Shown here: piece after piece, positions 1-9,506 of the stretch
How the letters are laid out: every line of letters starts with the position of its first letter
How positions within the stretch are numbered: position 1 is the stretch's first letter
Origin: Bradyrhizobiaceae bacterium
GTDB lineage: Bacteria; Pseudomonadota; Alphaproteobacteria; Rhizobiales; Aestuariivirgaceae
Assembly: GCA_947475225.1 (NCBI GenBank)
Contig: CANJMQ010000008.1
Location: 1 to 64,000, forward strand
Length of the DNA: 64,000 nucleotides
Direction of reading: 5' to 3'
The notes under the pieces: model-generated
Database searches by the model: none
What the model saw: only the letters and a program-made list of their open reading frames with translations
What the model was told of the DNA's origin: nothing
Made by a program: the position numbers and the translations under genes

Positions 1-132
1 CGATCCCGGGTCCCTACAAGTGTAGGTGGGCGCCGTGTGAGCAAGGCCACGGCCAAGCCCAGGGACAGCTCCCATTCAGAATCGCATAGGCCCCAGGGAA
101 AAAATGTCAGCTCACGCACCGGGCAGCCCGCC
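1..132 (-). ncRNA. ssrS: 6S RNA (SsrS), 3' end at or beyond the left edge
   Basis: Read on the minus strand, this stretch directly downstream of zapA has the layout of alphaproteobacterial 6S RNA: a G-rich 5' arm (GGGCTGCCCGGTGCGTGAGC), an unpaired T-rich central part, and a 3' arm with CACACGGCGCCCACCTAC followed by a sequence that can pair back to the 5' arm. 6S RNA binds sigma-70 RNA polymerase and damps transcription in stationary phase. The position next to zapA is the usual one in many proteobacteria. A good promoter lies just upstream. The 3' closing stem reaches the window edge, so the last bases may be missing. Confidence 0.85.
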
Positions 133-139
133 GGGGCCT

Positions 140-168
140 TATTTAGGTGTGCCGGACCCGGATGTCCA
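140..168 (-). promoter_or_regulatory. Sigma-70-type promoter of 6S RNA
   Basis: On the minus strand a -35 box TGGACA (163-168) and a -10 box TAAATA (140-145) are separated by exactly 17 bases. This predicts a transcription start near 131-134, where the 6S RNA begins. The promoter starts within about 50 bases of the zapA stop, so 6S RNA has its own promoter and could also be made by read-through from zapA. Confidence 0.6.
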
Positions 169-188
169 TGGATGATGGGCCGTTCGAC

Positions 189-545
189 CTACTTCCCCAG
201 ATGAAGCGCCAGCACTTCAAGGCGCTCGGAGGCCACCATCAGCCGTTCGCCGAGCGTGGCCTGGACTTCAAGTGCCTCCAACTGCGCGGCATTCTTCGCC
301 TCGCGCAGCCCGTTCACCTGCTCTTCGAGGTTCTGAATCTTCGCGATGGCTTCAGAGAGCCTGTCCGCCACCATCAGGCCCGCCATCACCAGCATGCGGA
401 TGTCGCCGACATTGCCGACGCTCGCCTTCACCCGCTGCACTTCGCTGTCGAGCAACTCGGCCAGGTCCCTCAGATGTGGCTCTTCGCCCTCCGGACACTG
501 CATGGTGTAGGGGCGGCCATTCACCTGGACGATCACATGCGCCAT
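189..545 (-). CDS. zapA: Cell division protein ZapA
   Basis: This 118-residue protein has the ZapA layout: an N-terminal domain opening with MAHVIVQVNGRPYTMQC, followed by a long coiled coil through residues 55-110 (LSEAIAKIQNLEEQV). ZapA binds FtsZ and bundles protofilaments at the Z ring. It starts four bases after the stop of the coiled-coil gene at 550-837, so the two are probably co-transcribed, with 6S RNA following on the same strand. Length and gene neighbourhood match alphaproteobacterial zapA. Confidence 0.9.
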   Translation of the reverse strand: MAHVIVQVNGRPYTMQCPEGEEPHLRDLAELLDSEVQRVKASVGNVGDIRMLVMAGLMVADRLSEAIAKIQNLEEQVNGLREAKNAAQLEALEVQATLGERLMVASERLEVLALHLGK

Positions 546-549
546 TCAA

Positions 550-837
550 TCACTCCGGCGTGTTCGAGTGCAGAACTGCACGGATGCGCGACATGGCGGC
601 ATCGATCTTGCCAGCCGCTGTCTTGGACGTGTCCACAAGCTCGCCGGCCTTGCTGCGCACGAGGTCAAGCTCATGTGCAAGGCGCGTCCTGTCGCGCTTC
701 AGGGATTCGGCTTCGCTTTCGAGTTCGATGATGCGCGTGCGCCCTTCGAACTTGCCCGCCACCGCCTGCTCAACACGGCGCAATGCCGCCTCGAACCGCA
801 GGAACGCCTCATCCAGTTTCTGAATGTCTGCCATCAA
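550..837 (-). CDS. DUF4164-type coiled-coil protein
   Basis: A 95-residue, almost wholly helical, charged protein with heptad-like spacing (LDEAFLRFEAALRRVEQAV, then IIELESEAESLKRDR). It matches the small DUF4164 family found immediately upstream of zapA in Rhizobiales. No enzymatic motif, signal peptide or membrane segment is visible. The tight spacing to zapA suggests a division-linked role, which is inference. Two adjacent Met codons are possible starts and differ by one residue. Confidence 0.75.
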   Translation of the reverse strand: MMADIQKLDEAFLRFEAALRRVEQAVAGKFEGRTRIIELESEAESLKRDRTRLAHELDLVRSKAGELVDTSKTAAGKIDAAMSRIRAVLHSNTPE

Positions 838-1032
838 AGCCTCTGGTAAGACTGCAGAATTTCCCGCTTCCTACCGTTGGGCACCATAGGCCGTTTGGGC
901 GACTCACGCAACCGGCCCGAAAGGCCGGGCAACAAGGCCGACACAAGCCATGGTTCCAATTGACTTGGGTGCCCAAGGCGCTATCACCTCCCCGACATTT
1001 CCGCGCTCCATCTTCCAAGGGACCAGCCGCGC

Positions 1033-3006
1033 ATGCCCCACTATTCCGCCGAACAGACCCGCCATATGGCCAATGCGATTCGCGCCCTTTCCATGGATGC
1101 CGTGCAGAAGGCAAATTCCGGCCATCCGGGCCTGCCGATGGGTGCGGCGGACATCGCCACGGTACTGTTCACCCAGTTCCTGAAGTTCGATGCGCAGGAC
1201 CCGCACTGGCCGGACCGTGACCGCTTTATACTCTCCGCCGGACACGGCTCCATGCTGCTCTATTCGCTCCTTCACCTCACCGGCTACGCCGACATGACGC
1301 TGGATGAGATCAGGAACTTCCGCCAGATGGGTGCCAAGACTGCGGGCCATCCCGAATTCGGCCACGCCACCGGCATCGAGACGACGACGGGCCCCTTGGG
1401 CCAGGGCATCGGCAATGCCGTGGGTTTTGCCATCGCCGAGCGCCACCTCAACGCCGAGTTCGGTGACGGCATCGTCAACCACAAGACCTATGTGCTGGCC
1501 GGTGACGGCTGCCTGATGGAGGGCATCAGCCAGGAGGCGATCGCGCTCGCCGGGCACCTGAAGCTCAAGAACCTCATCGTGCTGTGGGACGACAACGGCA
1601 TCACCATCGACGGCAAGGTGTCGATGTCGGATTCGACCAACCAGCTGGCCCGTTTCGCGGCAAGCGGATGGACCGTGTCGGCCTGCGACGGCCACAACGC
1701 CGGAGAGATCTCCGCCTGCCTGTCGGCCGCCCAGCATGCCGACCGCCCGGTGCTGATCGCCTGCAAGACCACCATTGGCTATGGCGCACCCACCAAGGCA
1801 GGCACTTCGGGCAGCCACGGCTCACCGCTCGGCCCGGAGGAAATCGCCGGCGCCCGCAAGGCGCTGGGCTGGAACTACGAACCCTTCGTGATTCCAAACG
1901 ACCTGATGGACGCCTGGCGCCAGGCCGGATCGCGCGGCGCTTCCGACCGCGCCGCCTGGGCTGCACGCCTCGCCGCCTCGCCGAAAAAGGAAGAGTTCAC
2001 CCGCCGCGCCTCCGGCAAGCTGCCCGCCAATTTCGATGCGGTGATCGCCGGCTACAAGCAGGAACTCGCCAAGAACCCGCCCGCACTCGCCACCCGCAAT
2101 GCCTCGCAGAATGCACTCGACGTGATCAATGCCGCGGTGCCGGAAACCATCGGCGGTTCGGCCGACCTCACCGGCTCCAACAACACCAAGTCGAAGGAGT
2201 TGAAGCCACTGACCGCCGCCGACTACGGCGGCCGCTACATCTATTACGGCATCCGCGAGCATGGCATGGCGGCAGCCATGAACGGCATGGCGCTGCATGG
2301 AGGGGTCATCCCCTATGGCGGCACTTTCCTTGTCTTCACCGATTACTGCCGCCCGTCGATCCGGCTGTCCGCCCTCATGCAGACGCGCGTCATCTATGTG
2401 ATGACGCATGACTCGATCGGACTTGGCGAGGACGGCCCGACCCACCAGCCGGTGGAGCACGTGGCCGCACTCCGCGTTATCCCCAACCTCGCCGTCTACC
2501 GCCCCTGCGACGCGGTGGAGACAGCCGAGTGCTGGCAGCTGGCGCTGAAGGACGAGACACGCCCCTCGGTGCTGGCGCTCACCCGCCAGAAACTGAAGCC
2601 CGCCCGCATCGCCTATGCGGCAGAAAACCTCTGCGCCAGGGGTGCCTATGAGATCGCTTCGTCCGACAAGACGTCGCAAGTGGTGATCTTTGCATCTGGT
2701 TCCGAGGTCGAGATCGCCATTGCCGCCAAGGCCAGGCTCGATGCGGCAGGCAAGCCCACCCGTGTCGTCTCCGTGCCGTCGATGGAAAACTTCGCAGCGC
2801 AGGACAAGGCCTACCAAGCCAAGGTACTGGGGACGGAGAAGCACCGCATCGCCATAGAGGCGGGCGTGCGCACCGGCTGGGACCGCTTCATCGGCGTCGA
2901 TGGAACCTTCATCGGCATGACCGGCTTCGGTGCCTCAGGCCCGGCCGAGCAGCTTTACGAGCATTTCGGCATCACCGCCGACGCGGCGGTGAAGGCAGCA
3001 GGCTAA
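1033..3006 (+). CDS. tkt: Transketolase
   Basis: A full-length 657-residue transketolase, which moves two-carbon ketol units between sugar phosphates in the pentose phosphate and Calvin pathways using thiamine diphosphate and a divalent metal. The N-terminal domain has the substrate and ThDP residues ([11 protein letters not shown] near 27-37, [12 protein letters not shown]) and the metal/ThDP motif GDGCLMEG starting near residue 157, closed by DDNGITIDG near 185. The central pyrimidine-binding domain has [12 protein letters not shown], and the C-terminal domain follows. pgk starts 14 bases downstream. In many Rhizobiales gap lies between these two genes, but not here. Confidence 0.96.
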   Translation: MPHYSAEQTRHMANAIRALSMDAVQKANSGHPGLPMGAADIATVLFTQFLKFDAQDPHWPDRDRFILSAGHGSMLLYSLLHLTGYADMTLDEIRNFRQMGAKTAGHPEFGHATGIETTTGPLGQGIGNAVGFAIAERHLNAEFGDGIVNHKTYVLAGDGCLMEGISQEAIALAGHLKLKNLIVLWDDNGITIDGKVSMSDSTNQLARFAASGWTVSACDGHNAGEISACLSAAQHADRPVLIACKTTIGYGAPTKAGTSGSHGSPLGPEEIAGARKALGWNYEPFVIPNDLMDAWRQAGSRGASDRAAWAARLAASPKKEEFTRRASGKLPANFDAVIAGYKQELAKNPPALATRNASQNALDVINAAVPETIGGSADLTGSNNTKSKELKPLTAADYGGRYIYYGIREHGMAAAMNGMALHGGVIPYGGTFLVFTDYCRPSIRLSALMQTRVIYVMTHDSIGLGEDGPTHQPVEHVAALRVIPNLAVYRPCDAVETAECWQLALKDETRPSVLALTRQKLKPARIAYAAENLCARGAYEIASSDKTSQVVIFASGSEVEIAIAAKARLDAAGKPTRVVSVPSMENFAAQDKAYQAKVLGTEKHRIAIEAGVRTGWDRFIGVDGTFIGMTGFGASGPAEQLYEHFGITADAAVKAAG

Positions 3007-3019
3007 GGGAGAGATCACG

Positions 3020-4210
3020 ATGCCCGGTTTCCGCACGCTTGACGATGTGACCCTCTCCGGCAAGCGTGTGCTCTGCCGGGTCGATCTCAACGTTCCCATC
3101 GCCGATGGCAAGGTGACGGATGCCACCCGCATCGAGCGCGTGATACCCACCCTGCGCGAGATCATGAACAAGGGCGGCGCACTCATCGTGCTTGCCCACT
3201 TCGACCGGCCCAAGGGCAAGGTGGTGCCAGAAATGTCGCTCCGCCCGGTTGCGGCCGAACTCGAGAAGCACCTCGGCGTGCCGGTAAAGTTCGTGTTCAC
3301 CGACTGGCAGACGGCACCGAAGGTTGACGTGAAGCCCGGCGAATGCGTGCTGATGGAAAACACCCGCTACAACGCAGGTGAAGAAAAGAATGACGAGGGC
3401 TTCTCCAAGATGCTCGCCTCGCTGGGCGACATCTATGTGAACGACGCCTTCTCGGCGGCGCACCGCGCGCATTCCTCGACCGAGGGCATCGCGCATCTCA
3501 TGCCCGCCTATGCAGGCCGCGCCATGGAAGCAGAGCTCAAGGCGCTGCAACTGGCACTCGAGACGCCGAAGCGCCCGGTCATCGCCATCGTCGGCGGCGC
3601 CAAGGTGTCAACCAAGCTCGACCTGCTCGGCAACCTCGTGAAGAAGGTCGATGCGCTGGTGATCGGCGGCGCCATGGCCAACACCTTCCTGCTGGCCTAT
3701 GGCCACAGCGTGGGCAAGTCGCTGGCCGAACGTGATCTCGTCGATACCGCGCGCCACATCCTGCAGGCAGCCGAGAACGCCAAGTGCGCCATCATCCTTC
3801 CCGTCGACGGGATCGTCGCCAAGGAATTCAAGGCGGGTGCGAAATCGCATGATTATGGCGTCGACGCCATTCCGGTGGACGGCATGATCCTCGACGTGGG
3901 GCCAATGTCGGTTGATCGCATCAACGCGGCCATCGACGATGCCCACACGCTTGTGTGGAACGGCCCGCTCGGCGCCTTCGAGATCGACCCCTTCGACCAG
4001 GCGACTGTTGCCGCAGCCAAGCATGCGGCCAAGCGTACCAAGGCCGGCAAGCTCCTGTCGGTGGCCGGTGGCGGCGACACGGTGGCCGCGCTGAACCACG
4101 CGGGTGTCGCGCACGACTTCACCTATATTTCAACCGCTGGCGGCGCTTTCCTCGAATGGCTCGAGGGCAAGCCGCTGCCGGGCGTGAAGGCGCTGGAAGT
4201 GACAAAGTGA
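3020..4210 (+). CDS. pgk: Phosphoglycerate kinase
   Basis: A 396-residue monomeric kinase that transfers phosphate between 1,3-bisphosphoglycerate and ADP. It carries the N-terminal signature RVDLNVPI (about residue 20) with the basic-patch region [12 protein letters not shown], and the nucleotide-binding C-terminal domain with [12 protein letters not shown] and the terminal loop [12 protein letters not shown]. Length is normal. It follows tkt by 14 bases and its stop overlaps the GTG start of the next gene, so the three are probably one transcript. Confidence 0.96.
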   Translation: MPGFRTLDDVTLSGKRVLCRVDLNVPIADGKVTDATRIERVIPTLREIMNKGGALIVLAHFDRPKGKVVPEMSLRPVAAELEKHLGVPVKFVFTDWQTAPKVDVKPGECVLMENTRYNAGEEKNDEGFSKMLASLGDIYVNDAFSAAHRAHSSTEGIAHLMPAYAGRAMEAELKALQLALETPKRPVIAIVGGAKVSTKLDLLGNLVKKVDALVIGGAMANTFLLAYGHSVGKSLAERDLVDTARHILQAAENAKCAIILPVDGIVAKEFKAGAKSHDYGVDAIPVDGMILDVGPMSVDRINAAIDDAHTLVWNGPLGAFEIDPFDQATVAAAKHAAKRTKAGKLLSVAGGGDTVAALNHAGVAHDFTYISTAGGAFLEWLEGKPLPGVKALEVTK

Positions 4211-4779
4211 GCTCACCACGTTTTTTCCTCGCTGCACCCGAAGGCCTCGCCGCCGCGCAGGTCATCGCCTGCGTCACGGCCGCCTGCGAGGCGGGTGACG
4301 TGGCGAGCCTGCTGGTGCCCGCATCCGTTGCCAAGGATGTGACGGCCGCGGCGCAGGAACTTGGCGTTGCCGTAATGGTCTCAGGCGAAGCCCGCGATGC
4401 CGCCCGCGCCGGGGCCGATGGCATCCAGGTCGAGGCCAACACCGATGACGTTGTCGCCGCACGCGAGCAGGTGGGCAAGGATCGTTTCATTGGCGCCCAT
4501 GCTGGCGGATCGCGCCATTTCGCAATGGAGGCCGCCGAGGCCGGCGCCGACTACATCGCCTTCGACCAGAAGGCCGCCTCGATCGGCGGCGAACCGATCA
4601 TCCGCTGGTGGTCGGACATGATGGAAATTCCCTGCGTGGCCTTCACGCCGGTGGAGCCAGAGGACCTCGACATATTGCTGCCGCAGAAGCCGGACTTCAT
4701 CCGCCCGTCCGAGGCGATGTGGCAGGGGCCGGAAGAAGCCCGCCGCATCGTTTCGACACTGTCGCAACGTCTCGGGTAA
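4207..4779 (+). CDS. Thiamine phosphate synthase (ThiE)-like protein
   Basis: The protein has 190 residues when started at the GTG that overlaps the pgk stop (GTGA). It resembles the ThiE/TenI TIM barrel: a strand-helix repeat with a central [11 protein letters not shown] strand, [21 protein letters not shown] (broken here as GAHAGGSRH then EAGADY), and YIAFDQ. In place of the canonical ThiE phosphate/pyrimidine residues it has [14 protein letters not shown]. This divergent form is common beside pgk or fba in Rhizobiales, and its catalytic role is unproven. Its position in a glycolytic operon rather than a thi cluster makes an alternative substrate possible. Confidence 0.75.
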   Translation: MSSPRFFLAAPEGLAAAQVIACVTAACEAGDVASLLVPASVAKDVTAAAQELGVAVMVSGEARDAARAGADGIQVEANTDDVVAAREQVGKDRFIGAHAGGSRHFAMEAAEAGADYIAFDQKAASIGGEPIIRWWSDMMEIPCVAFTPVEPEDLDILLPQKPDFIRPSEAMWQGPEEARRIVSTLSQRLG

Positions 4780-4781
4780 AC

Positions 4782-5678
4782 ATGAAATTCAAGGCCGCAG
4801 CACTCACCCTTCTGCTCCTCGCCACTCCGGCAGGGGCGGCCAGCCTCGCCGATGTCCAGAAGGCCTATGATGCGGGCGACTTCAGCGCCGCGTTTGCCGA
4901 TGCAAGGCCGCTCGCCGATGCGGGCGACATTGCGGCCATGCGACTGCTCGGCCTCATGTACCGCAACGGCCAGGGCGTTGCGGCTGACACCGACACGGCC
5001 ATCACCTGGCTGACACCCGCCGCCGACAAGGGTGATGCCCAGGCACAATATGCCCTCGGCCTGATCTGGCTCGACCAGAAGGATGCACGCTACGATTATG
5101 CGAAAGGCCTGGGGCTGATGCGGCAGGCTGCCGAAGCCGGGCTGGCGGATGCGCAATACAACATGGGCCTGCTCGCCTCCGGCGCTTTCGGCGATGCGCC
5201 CGACTACGTGAATGCCGCCGACTGGCTGCAGAAGGCGGCAGACCAGGGTCAGGTTGCCGCGCAGTATAATCTCGGCGTGCTCTATATCGAAGGCCGGGGC
5301 GTGCCGAAGGATGCGGTGAAAGCCGCAGCCCTCATTGGCGAGGCCGCTGACAAGGGCAACCCGGATGCCATGATGGATTACGGCATCCTGGTGTTCCGCG
5401 GCGAGGGCGTGCAGCAGAACGAGAAGATCGGCGCCCAATGGCTTGTCCTGGCGGCAAAGCGCGGCAACCCCATCGCCCAGAACCGCGCGGCGCGACTCTA
5501 TGTTTTCGGCAAGGGCGTCCCCGCCGATCCGGTCGAGGCGATGAAGTGGAACATCCTCGCCGCAAAGGCAGGCCGCGGCGATGCGGAACTGGATTCGATC
5601 CTGGCGAAACTCACCGATGAGCAGAAGCAGGAGGCCCAGTCTCGGGCCGATGCGTTCAAGCCGGTGGCGGTGAAATAA
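4782..5678 (+). CDS. Secreted Sel1-repeat (SLR) protein
   Basis: A 298-residue protein starting at the ATG two bases after the preceding stop. Residues 1-19 (KFKAAALTLLLLATPAGA) form a Sec signal peptide. The rest is about six Sel1-like repeats with the usual A-x-x-x-L-G-x-x-Y-x-x-G pattern (RLLGLMYRNGQGVAADTDTA, QYNLGVLYIEGRGVPKDAVK). Such periplasmic solenoids act as protein-binding scaffolds. No catalytic domain is present. It is the last gene of the tkt-pgk run and converges on the acyl-CoA synthetase at 5704-7329. Confidence 0.85.
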   Translation: MKFKAAALTLLLLATPAGAASLADVQKAYDAGDFSAAFADARPLADAGDIAAMRLLGLMYRNGQGVAADTDTAITWLTPAADKGDAQAQYALGLIWLDQKDARYDYAKGLGLMRQAAEAGLADAQYNMGLLASGAFGDAPDYVNAADWLQKAADQGQVAAQYNLGVLYIEGRGVPKDAVKAAALIGEAADKGNPDAMMDYGILVFRGEGVQQNEKIGAQWLVLAAKRGNPIAQNRAARLYVFGKGVPADPVEAMKWNILAAKAGRGDAELDSILAKLTDEQKQEAQSRADAFKPVAVK

Positions 5679-5703
5679 GTGCCCTCTTCCAGCAAGTTGC
5701 CCC

Positions 5704-7329
5704 TCAAATCCCCTTCGCCATGTCCCTGAGCTTGAACTTCTGGATCTTGCCGGTACTGGTCTTCGGCAGTTCCGTGAACACCACGTGCTTCGGCACCTTG
5801 AAACGCGCGAGGCCCTCGCGGCACCACGTGATGATCTCCTCGGACGTCGCCGTCTTGCCCGGCCGCAGTTCCACGAAGGCGCAGGGTGTTTCGCCCCACT
5901 TTTCGTCCGGCCTTGCCACAACCGCTGCCGCCTGCACGGCGGGGTGCTTGTAGAGCACGTCCTCGACCTCGATCGAGGAGATGTTCTCGCCGCCCGAAAT
6001 GATGATGTCCTTGGAACGATCCTTGAGCTGGATGTAGCCGTCGGGATGCAGGACCCCCAAGTCGCCTGAATGGAACCAGCCACCGCGGAAGGCTTCGTCC
6101 GACGCCTTGGGGTTCTTGAGATAGCCCTTCATCACGATGTTGCCGCGGAACATGACTTCGCCCATCGTCTCACCATCGGCCGGCACGCGCTGCATGGTCT
6201 GGGGGTCCATGACGGTCAGGTCTTCCAGCGCGTGGTAGCGCACGCCCTGTCGTGCCTTCTTCTGGGCGCGCTTCGGACCGTCGAGCAGGTCCCAGTCGGC
6301 TTTCCAGTCATTGACCACGGCGGGGCCATAGGTTTCGGTGAGGCCATAGAGATGGGTCACGTTGAAGCCCGCCTCCGACATTGCGGCCAGCACCGCTTCG
6401 GGCGGCGGCGCAGCGGCGGTGAAAAAATCCACCTTCTGGGTCAGCGGCTTCTTTTCTTTCGCCGGAGCGTTGAGGATCGTCGACATGACGATGGGCGCCC
6501 CGCAGAGATGCGTGACATTGTGCTCGGCAAGAGCGTCCCAGATCAGACCCGAGCGCACCCAGCGCAGTGTCACATGCGTGCCGCCGACCACCGAGATCGA
6601 CCACGGGAAGCACCAGCCGTTGCAGTGAAACATCGGCAGTGTCCAGAGATAGACCGGGTGCTTGGGCATGGAGGCCGTCAGCACATTGCCCTGCGCCAGG
6701 AGATAGGCGCCGCGGTGGTGATAAACGACACCCTTCGGATTGCCGGTGGTGCCGGAGGTATAGTTGAGCGAGATCGCCTCCCACTCGTCCGCCGGCCACA
6801 GCCATTCGAAGGCCGCGTCGCCGCTCGCCACGAACTGCTCATAGTCGATGGAGCCCACGCGCTCGCCATCGACCGCAAATTCGGGGTCGACATAGTCGAT
6901 GACGATGGGACGGGCACCCTGCATCAGCGCCAGCGCATCCTTGGCGAGCCTGGAGAATTCCTTGTCGACGATCAGGATCTTCGCCTCGGCATGGACGAGC
7001 GAGAAGGCAATCGTCGGCGCATCGAGGCGGGTGTTGAGCGTATTGAGCACCGCCCCGGTCATCGGCACCCCGTAATGGCATTCGAGCATGGCGGGCGTGT
7101 TGGCGAGCAGCACCGAGACCGTCTCGCCCTTGCGCATCCCCGCCTTGGCCAGCGACGAGGCCAGCTGCCGGCAGCGCGCATAGAACTGCGCATAGGTGGT
7201 GCGCTGACGCCCATGGATGATCGCCGCCTGGTCCGGATAGACGGCCGCCGAGCGCGCCAGGAAGGTCAATGGCGTCAGCGGCTGATAATTGGCGGGGTTC
7301 TTGTCGAGAGCGGTCTCGTAGGCGGACAT
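5704..7329 (-). CDS. Acyl-CoA synthetase (AMP-forming)
   Basis: A 541-residue member of the ANL superfamily that activates a carboxylic acid through an acyl-adenylate. The ATP/AMP P-loop is LNYTSGTTGNPKGVVYHH. The A5-type motif LYGLTETYGPA, the A8 hinge HSGDLGVLHPDGYIQLKDRS and the C-terminal lysine region STGKIQKFKLRD are all visible. The start MSAYETALDKNPANY was preferred because homologues begin this way; the open frame continues 32 codons further upstream without conserved sequence. Sequence suggests a medium- or long-chain fatty acid or aromatic acid, but the exact substrate cannot be read. It diverges from prpE at 7496. Confidence 0.88.
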   Translation of the reverse strand: MSAYETALDKNPANYQPLTPLTFLARSAAVYPDQAAIIHGRQRTTYAQFYARCRQLASSLAKAGMRKGETVSVLLANTPAMLECHYGVPMTGAVLNTLNTRLDAPTIAFSLVHAEAKILIVDKEFSRLAKDALALMQGARPIVIDYVDPEFAVDGERVGSIDYEQFVASGDAAFEWLWPADEWEAISLNYTSGTTGNPKGVVYHHRGAYLLAQGNVLTASMPKHPVYLWTLPMFHCNGWCFPWSISVVGGTHVTLRWVRSGLIWDALAEHNVTHLCGAPIVMSTILNAPAKEKKPLTQKVDFFTAAAPPPEAVLAAMSEAGFNVTHLYGLTETYGPAVVNDWKADWDLLDGPKRAQKKARQGVRYHALEDLTVMDPQTMQRVPADGETMGEVMFRGNIVMKGYLKNPKASDEAFRGGWFHSGDLGVLHPDGYIQLKDRSKDIIISGGENISSIEVEDVLYKHPAVQAAAVVARPDEKWGETPCAFVELRPGKTATSEEIITWCREGLARFKVPKHVVFTELPKTSTGKIQKFKLRDMAKGI

Positions 7330-7495
7330 CCGGGCACCCTTCATTTTCACAGATCTTCTAGCCCACTCCATTGCACCCTCCAAGCGAAGCCCGACTTGCC
7401 GCGAAGGTGGCGGACCCGCGACCAATTGCTGACTCGATTTCCGCCCGCCAAGCGCCGATAAAGACGTCAGAATCCGCCCGAAGGAAGGAATACGA

Positions 7496-9397
7496 ATGAG
7501 CCGCTATCACGAGACCTATGCCGCGTGGAAAAAGGCGCCCGCCCGCTTCTGGACAGAGGCCGCCAAGGGCATTGACTGGGTGACACCGTGGAGCGACGTC
7601 TACGCACGGGTCGACGGGCTGGACCGCTGGTTCGTCGGCGCTGAATGCAACACCTGCTGGAACGCGGTGGACCGTCACGTGAAGGCCGGCCACGGCGAGC
7701 GGCTTGCCGTGATCTATGACAGCCCAATCACCGGCACCAAGGCCAAATACACCTATAGCCAGCTGCTCGACGAGGTGGCCACGCTCGGCGCGGCGCTGGA
7801 GGATCTCGGCGTGCGCAAGGGCGACCGCGTCATCCTCTACATGCCGATGATTCCGCAGGCACTGTTCGCCATGCTGGCCTGCGCCAGGCTGGGCGCCGTC
7901 CACTCCGTGGTGTTCGGCGGTTTCGCACCGCCGGAACTGGCAACCCGCATCAACGACGCCAAGCCCAAGGTGATCATGACCGCCTCCTGCGGCCTCGAGC
8001 CCAACCGCGTCATCCCCTACAAGCCACTGCTCGACGAGGCGCTGGACATCGCCGCGCACAAGGTCGAGGCCTGCGTCATCTTCCAGCGCGAGCAGGTGAC
8101 GGCGGAACTCAAGACCGGCCGCGACCATGACTGGGACGGCATTTGCCACGTCGCCAGGGGCTTCGGCCGCAAGGCGGATTGCGTGGCCGTAAAGGCTACC
8201 GACCCGCTCTACATCCTCTACACCTCCGGCACCACCGGCCAGCCAAAGGGTGTTGTGCGTGACAACGGCGGCCACATGGTTGCGATGAAGTGGTCGATGG
8301 ACAACATCTACGACATCAAGCCCGGAGAAGTGTACTGGGCGGCGTCGGACGTGGGCTGGGTGGTGGGCCACTCCTACATCGTCTATGCGCCGCTCTTGCA
8401 GGGCGCCACCACCATCTTCTTCGAGGGCAAGCCCGTGGGCACGCCGGACGCCGGCACATTCTGGCGCATCGTCGAGGAATACGGCGTGTCGGCGCTGTTC
8501 ACCGCCCCCACCGCCTTCCGCGCCATCAAGAAGGAAGACCCGGACGGCAATTTTATCCGCAAGTATGATCTAACATCGCTGCGCACCCTCTTCCTCGCCG
8601 GCGAGCGAGCCGACCCCGACACGGTGAAATGGGCCGAGGACATGCTGAAGGTGCCAGTCGTCGACCATTGGTGGCAAACAGAAACCGGCTGGTCCATCGC
8701 CGCCAATCCGGTGGGTCTCGGCATGCTGCCGGTGAAGCATGGCTCACCCACCGTGGCCATGCCCGGCTACGATGTCCAGGTGCTGGATGAAGGCGGCAAT
8801 GAAGTGCCGCGCGGCAAGCTGGGTGCCATCTGCGTGAAACTGCCGCTGCCGCCCTCGTGTCTGCCCACGCTTTGGAACAACGACGAGCGCTTCCGCAAGA
8901 GCTATCTCTCGCACTTCCCCGGCTATTACGAGACGGCGGATGCGGGCTACATGGACGAGGAAGGTTATCTCTACATCATGGCCCGCACCGACGACATCAT
9001 CAACGTCGCCGGACACCGCCTGTCGACGGGCGGCATGGAGGAAGTGCTCGCAGGCCACCCGAACGTCGCCGAGACGGCGGTGATCGGCATCGCCGACCAG
9101 TTGAAAGGTCAGGTGCCGGTGGGCTTCGTGGTGCTGAAGTCAGGCGTCTCGCGCCCCGCGGCCGACATCGAAGCTGAGTGCGTGAAGCGCGTCCGCGAGA
9201 AGATCGGCGCAGTCGCCGCCTTGAAGACCGTCGTCGTGGTTCCGCGCCTGCCCAAGACGCGCTCGGGCAAGATCCTGCGCGCCACCATGCGCAAGATCGC
9301 CGACAAGGAAGAGTTCAAGACGCCGGCGACGATCGACGATCCGGTGATCCTCGATGAAATCCGCGCCGCGCTGGCGACAAAGGGGATCGGGGTCTAG
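7496..9397 (+). CDS. prpE: Propionyl-CoA synthetase / acetyl-CoA synthetase-like
   Basis: A 633-residue AMP-forming short-chain acyl-CoA synthetase. It has an ACAS-type N-terminal segment (SRYHETYAAWKKAPARFW), CNTCWNAVDRHV, the P-loop ILYTSGTTGQPKGVVRDNGG, the substrate-pocket motif VVDHWWQTETGWSI, the hinge ARTDDIINVAGHRLSTGGM and the C-terminal PKTRSGKILRATMRK with its regulatory lysine. The overall layout fits PrpE, which activates propionate, better than Acs. A GGAAGGAA-like ribosome site precedes the ATG. The gene stands alone, without the methylcitrate or carboxylase genes nearby. Confidence 0.9.
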   Translation: MSRYHETYAAWKKAPARFWTEAAKGIDWVTPWSDVYARVDGLDRWFVGAECNTCWNAVDRHVKAGHGERLAVIYDSPITGTKAKYTYSQLLDEVATLGAALEDLGVRKGDRVILYMPMIPQALFAMLACARLGAVHSVVFGGFAPPELATRINDAKPKVIMTASCGLEPNRVIPYKPLLDEALDIAAHKVEACVIFQREQVTAELKTGRDHDWDGICHVARGFGRKADCVAVKATDPLYILYTSGTTGQPKGVVRDNGGHMVAMKWSMDNIYDIKPGEVYWAASDVGWVVGHSYIVYAPLLQGATTIFFEGKPVGTPDAGTFWRIVEEYGVSALFTAPTAFRAIKKEDPDGNFIRKYDLTSLRTLFLAGERADPDTVKWAEDMLKVPVVDHWWQTETGWSIAANPVGLGMLPVKHGSPTVAMPGYDVQVLDEGGNEVPRGKLGAICVKLPLPPSCLPTLWNNDERFRKSYLSHFPGYYETADAGYMDEEGYLYIMARTDDIINVAGHRLSTGGMEEVLAGHPNVAETAVIGIADQLKGQVPVGFVVLKSGVSRPAADIEAECVKRVREKIGAVAALKTVVVVPRLPKTRSGKILRATMRKIADKEEFKTPATIDDPVILDEIRAALATKGIGV

Positions 9398-9414
9398 GCA
9401 GCCTTCCTGTGATA

Positions 9415-9494
9415 TCACCTTGCCCCGGCTGGACCGGGGCCTCTTTTTCCTTGGCCACACCAAAGGATAGCCCGGCCAAGCCGGGCGAAGGTGA
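9415..9494. repeat. Dispersed palindromic repeat, TCACCTT...AAGGTGA ends
   Basis: An 80-base imperfect palindrome between prpE and the DUF2189 gene. Its outer arms are TCACCTT (9415-9421) and AAGGTGA (9488-9494), and it has internal CCGG-rich stems. Similar elements with the same outer arms lie at 23938-23972 and 49485-49554. No coding potential is apparent. Confidence 0.6.
9422..9448 (+). terminator. Rho-independent terminator after prpE
   Basis: Stem GCCCCGG (9422-9428) pairs with CCGGGGC (9434-9440) around a five-base loop, followed by CTCTTTTTCC. It lies 24 bases after the prpE stop and forms the left part of the dispersed repeat. Confidence 0.6.
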
Positions 9495-9506
9495 CTGCGG
9501 GGGCTA

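Noticed and set aside
904-1818. Minus-strand reading frame over the tkt start
   Set aside because: Overlaps the conserved N-terminus of transketolase; low-complexity Gly/Arg composition.
4207-4779. Treating the ThiE-like gene as part of thiamine biosynthesis
   Set aside because: The canonical catalytic residues are not clear and no other thi gene is near. Only a ThiE-like fold is claimed.
6070-7461. Long plus-strand reading frame (463 codons)
   Set aside because: It is antisense to the acyl-CoA synthetase; the composition (His-, Arg-rich, no domain) is the usual shadow in GC-rich DNA.
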